Positions 43,964 through 46,134 of a stretch of 46,134 bases of DNA are shown in pieces (position 1 is the stretch's first letter; each line of letters opens with the position of its first letter). Source of the DNA: Brevibacterium daeguense. GTDB lineage: Bacteria > Actinomycetota > Actinomycetes > Actinomycetales > Brevibacteriaceae. The notes beneath the pieces are model-generated. The model was not told the origin of the DNA, ran no database searches, and saw only the letters and a list, made by a program, of their open reading frames with translations. The position numbers and the translations under genes are program-made. The stretch lies in NCBI RefSeq assembly GCF_021729135.1, contig NZ_JAJTWW010000024.1, positions 1-46,134 of the forward strand. Reading direction: 5' to 3'.

Positions 43964-44784
43964 GCTCCAGTCGCGCCCCGAGCAGCGCCTGCCAGCCGGG
44001 AGAGTGTCGCTGTGATTCCCCCGTCGAGCACCTCGGGCACCACCGCATCGGCCGCGGCGATGGCGAGGGGATGACCATTGGCCATCGCGTATGACGATCC
44101 GGCCCAGCTGAGCATCTCCACGTCATTGGGCATGTCGCCGAACGCCGCGACCGCCTCGACCGGGATGCCCTGGGTGCTGCAGTAGGACGCCAGCGTCCTG
44201 GCCTTCGTCACCCCGGAAGCCGACAGCTCGACGAGGCCATTGCGTGGATTCGAATGGGTGGAGTGCAGCGTGCCCCCGACCACCGCGCGCACTGCGCTGA
44301 GAATGCCGTCCGAGTCGCGGGAACCGGTCCGCAGCAGGATCTTCGCGACACCGTCCAGCTCCATGCTCTGGTCGTGGTCGATGTACACCGCCTCCTCCGG
44401 GAAGCGGGTGTGGAAGCCATGCTCCAGCCGCAGTCCGTCCAGGGTCTCGAAGCCGAGCACCGCCTCCGGCATCTCGCTGCGGATCCGCTCGATGAAGCCG
44501 GCAAGAGTGGCTGGATCCACGGTGTGAGCGGCGACGACCTCGGAAGTCCGCAAGTCGTACACGATCGATCCGTTGGCGCAGATCACCGGTCCCAGCTCCG
44601 GAACGCTGTCATGGATCGGAGCCAGCCACCGGATCGGCCTGCCGGTCACCGGCACGAACTCGATCCCCGCCGCCAGGCAGTCTCGGATGGCCGCCACTGT
44701 GGGCGCCGGGATCGGCTGCCAGTCGTGGAGCAGGGTCCCGTCGACGTCGCTGGCGATCAGCCGGACGGGGATTGTATGAGTCAC
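43948..44784 (-). CDS. Cof-type HAD hydrolase (second)
   Basis: 278 residues. Motif I SDVDGTLL (Asp13, Asp15), VPVTGRP (motif II), and VEAVAAFGDMPNDVEMLSWA (motif IV) are complete. GTG start at 44784 lies seven bases after the stop of the upstream gene, so it is in one operon with that gene and pafE. It converges on and overlaps its paralogue on the other strand by 16 bases. Confidence 0.88.
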   Translation of the reverse strand: MTHTIPVRLIASDVDGTLLHDWQPIPAPTVAAIRDCLAAGIEFVPVTGRPIRWLAPIHDSVPELGPVICANGSIVYDLRTSEVVAAHTVDPATLAGFIERIRSEMPEAVLGFETLDGLRLEHGFHTRFPEEAVYIDHDQSMELDGVAKILLRTGSRDSDGILSAVRAVVGGTLHSTHSNPRNGLVELSASGVTKARTLASYCSTQGIPVEAVAAFGDMPNDVEMLSWAGSSYAMANGHPLAIAAADAVVPEVLDGGITATLSRLAGAARGATGAQTPK

Positions 44785-44791
44785 TCGGTTG

Positions 44792-45433
44792 TCATCCGTT
44801 CTCGGGTTCGTGAGAATTCTGGGTCAGGCGTTCGCCGCGGGCCACCAGCTCCGCGACGTCGGCGATGTACGCTCGGGCAGCCGCCGACGGCTGACCGGGA
44901 TCCGTGCCGGTGCGCACGGCGACATGCGCCATCGCGGCGGCCTGGCACGCCTCAGCGAGCTTGGCAGCGGCCTTCGACATCAGCTCGGGAAGATCCCCGA
45001 GCTGTGCCCGGGTCGTGGACGGAATCACGAGGCCGTCCACCGGGCAGTCGGCATGGGCATGAGCGGCGAGCGCGTCGAAGCGCTCGGCCAGCAGATTGAG
45101 GACGAGCGTCTGCTGGGCGACCACCTCGGCCGCATCCGCGACCGCAGTCTGCCGACCGTCGACTGCCGAGGCGCCGGTTGCCGAGGCGCCAACTGCCGAG
45201 GCGCCGGTTGCCGAGGCGCCGCGGGACGCATCACCGGCCGAGTCCGCCCTTCGAGCCTCGATGCCGTCGACCTCCGTGCGCAGGGCGACAGCCGTGGTGT
45301 AGAAGCGGTCGACTGCCCGGTTGAAGCGGTCGCGGTGCTGCCGCCACAGTCCCGTGCCGTACTGGTCGTCGGGGTGCACTCGGGGGGTGCGGCGGACGCC
45401 GACCGCGGACCTGAGTCTGGACCAGAGCCCCAT
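44792..45433 (-). CDS. Unknown protein encoded next to pafE
   Basis: 213 residues, not recognised. The start GLWSRLRSAVGVRR is basic and amphipathic. The middle carries repeats of GASATGASAV, encoded by GAGGCGCC-containing DNA repeats (45160-45220). The rest is helical (LVLNLLAERFDALAAHAHAD, AYIADVAELVARGERLTQN). No membrane segment is seen. The ATG lies two bases after the pafE stop, which suggests translational coupling and a possible shared role with the proteasome activator. Confidence 0.75.
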   Translation of the reverse strand: MGLWSRLRSAVGVRRTPRVHPDDQYGTGLWRQHRDRFNRAVDRFYTTAVALRTEVDGIEARRADSAGDASRGASATGASAVGASATGASAVDGRQTAVADAAEVVAQQTLVLNLLAERFDALAAHAHADCPVDGLVIPSTTRAQLGDLPELMSKAAAKLAEACQAAAMAHVAVRTGTDPGQPSAAARAYIADVAELVARGERLTQNSHEPENG

Positions 45434-45435
45434 CG

Positions 45436-46134
45436 TCAGAGGTAGTTGCCGGGTCCCGGATGACCTTCGTCGCCGGATGGGCGCTGAGCGCGTTCCTGCG
45501 CCGCTTCAGGGCTGATCACGGTCGTTCCCGGAGGCAGCTGCCCTGACTGCCGTGCCTGCTGAGCCAGAGACTGCTGCGCCATGATCGCCGTCTGGATGCC
45601 GTGGAACAGCCCCTCGAGCCAGCCGACCAGCTGTGCCTGAGCGAGGCGGAGCTCCCCGTAGCTCGGAGGCGATTCGGTGTCGACGGGCATGTTGAGCCGC
45701 TTGAGCTCGTCGACCAGCTCATCGGACATCCCGACTGCCAGCTCCTCGACGGTGCGGCGATGAATCTCGGCGAACCGGACCCTGGCTGCCTCGTCGAGTT
45801 CCATGTTCCGCACCTCTTCGAGCAGCTGCTTGGCCATGGTGCCGACCCGCATGAGCTTGCCGGGTTCGGAGATCGCGATGCCCGACTGAGCATCCTCGTC
45901 CTCGCTCGCGTCCTCTCCTTCGGCGCCTCGCTGTCCGCCGGCACTCTGCGCACCATCGCCGGTCTGCTCACCATCAGCGGCCTGCTCGGCCTCGGCACCC
46001 TGCTCGTTCTCGGCACCCTGCTCGTTCTCGGCACCCTGCTCGTTCTCGGCACCCTGCTCGTCAGCTGCGGCATCCGACCGGGTCGGCTGCTCGCCCGCCT
46101 CTGCCGGGCTCGGCTGCTCGTCCGCCTCCGCGGT
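45436..46134 (-). CDS. pafE: Bacterial proteasome activator PafE/Bpa (partial, 5' end outside window)
   Basis: The frame is open through the right edge; 232 residues are visible. GKLMRVGTMAKQLLEEVRNM and ELRLAQAQLVGWLEGLFHGI, then QTAIMAQQSLAQQ, match mycobacterial PafE (Bpa), the ATP-independent ring that opens the 20S proteasome. The C-terminus GPGNYL corresponds to the GQYL activation motif. An internal ATG at 45852 would cut conserved residues (EPGKL), so translation starts upstream. The visible N-terminus is acidic and disordered, with three or more tandem copies of EQGAEN encoded by an 18-bp repeat (about 45995-46060). Confidence 0.9.
   Translation of the reverse strand, partial: TAEADEQPSPAEAGEQPTRSDAAADEQGAENEQGAENEQGAENEQGAEAEQAADGEQTGDGAQSAGGQRGAEGEDASEDEDAQSGIAISEPGKLMRVGTMAKQLLEEVRNMELDEAARVRFAEIHRRTVEELAVGMSDELVDELKRLNMPVDTESPPSYGELRLAQAQLVGWLEGLFHGIQTAIMAQQSLAQQARQSGQLPPGTTVISPEAAQERAQRPSGDEGHPGPGNYL

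Overview
The window is high-GC actinobacterial DNA, most likely from a Micrococcales member such as Brevibacterium; the genus is a guess. Supporting marks are a bacterial proteasome activator (PafE/Bpa), a mycothiol-dependent isomerase-type protein, HspR with its HAIR operators, an LPXTG surface protein, and many genes whose start codon lies 6-7 bases after a TANNNT -10 box (leaderless-type promoters). No tRNA, rRNA, CRISPR array, insertion sequence or prophage was seen.

Layout. 1-2311: a partial unknown gene and a lipase maturation factor homologue, both on the minus strand. 2454-5174: a ClpC-type unfoldase behind an HspR-type HAIR operator. 5256-7073: a long convergent hairpin, a RibD/DHFR-like reductase, then a gene-free stretch with two 14-bp-period tandem arrays, one of them about 0.9 kb of alternating heptamers. 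7074-10810: an aldo/keto reductase with no normal start codon, an MBL-fold hydrolase, a MarR regulator whose operator recurs at the reductase promoter, and an unknown membrane protein. 10901-16541: a glutaminase-STAS-cNMP fusion and a four-gene OpuC-type osmolyte importer. 16714-19970: an asparagine synthetase lacking its N-terminal cysteine, and a PQQ-repeat-like lipoprotein.

20013-27160 is a ten-gene, tightly overlapping, minus-strand gas vesicle operon. In transcription order it encodes a helical protein with an acidic tail, an SRPBCC protein, GvpA, GvpF, GvpG, GvpO, a GvpA-family paralogue with a zinc ribbon, a second GvpA-family paralogue fused to two PH/GRAM-like segments, GvpK and GvpL. 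Several of these proteins carry very long disordered Gln/Ser/Asp/Glu-rich tails. This is the most unusual system in the window.

27305-29742 holds DedA, amidohydrolase, DinB and small zinc-ribbon genes. 29966-34510 is the dnaK-grpE-dnaJ-hspR heat-shock operon with two HAIR-like sites; with the clp HAIR this puts two chaperone/protease loci of the window under likely HspR control. 34633-38511 holds a DoxX-like protein, an MDMPI-fold protein and a three-gene envelope operon (low-complexity protein, holin-like protein, DUF3618-like protein). CAAG-N4-CTTG dyads occur in pairs upstream of both that operon and the gas vesicle operon. 39172-46134 holds an LPXTG protein, a diacylglycerol-kinase-family enzyme divergent from serS, two Cof-type HAD phosphatases that overlap tail to tail, an unknown gene, and pafE running off the right edge.
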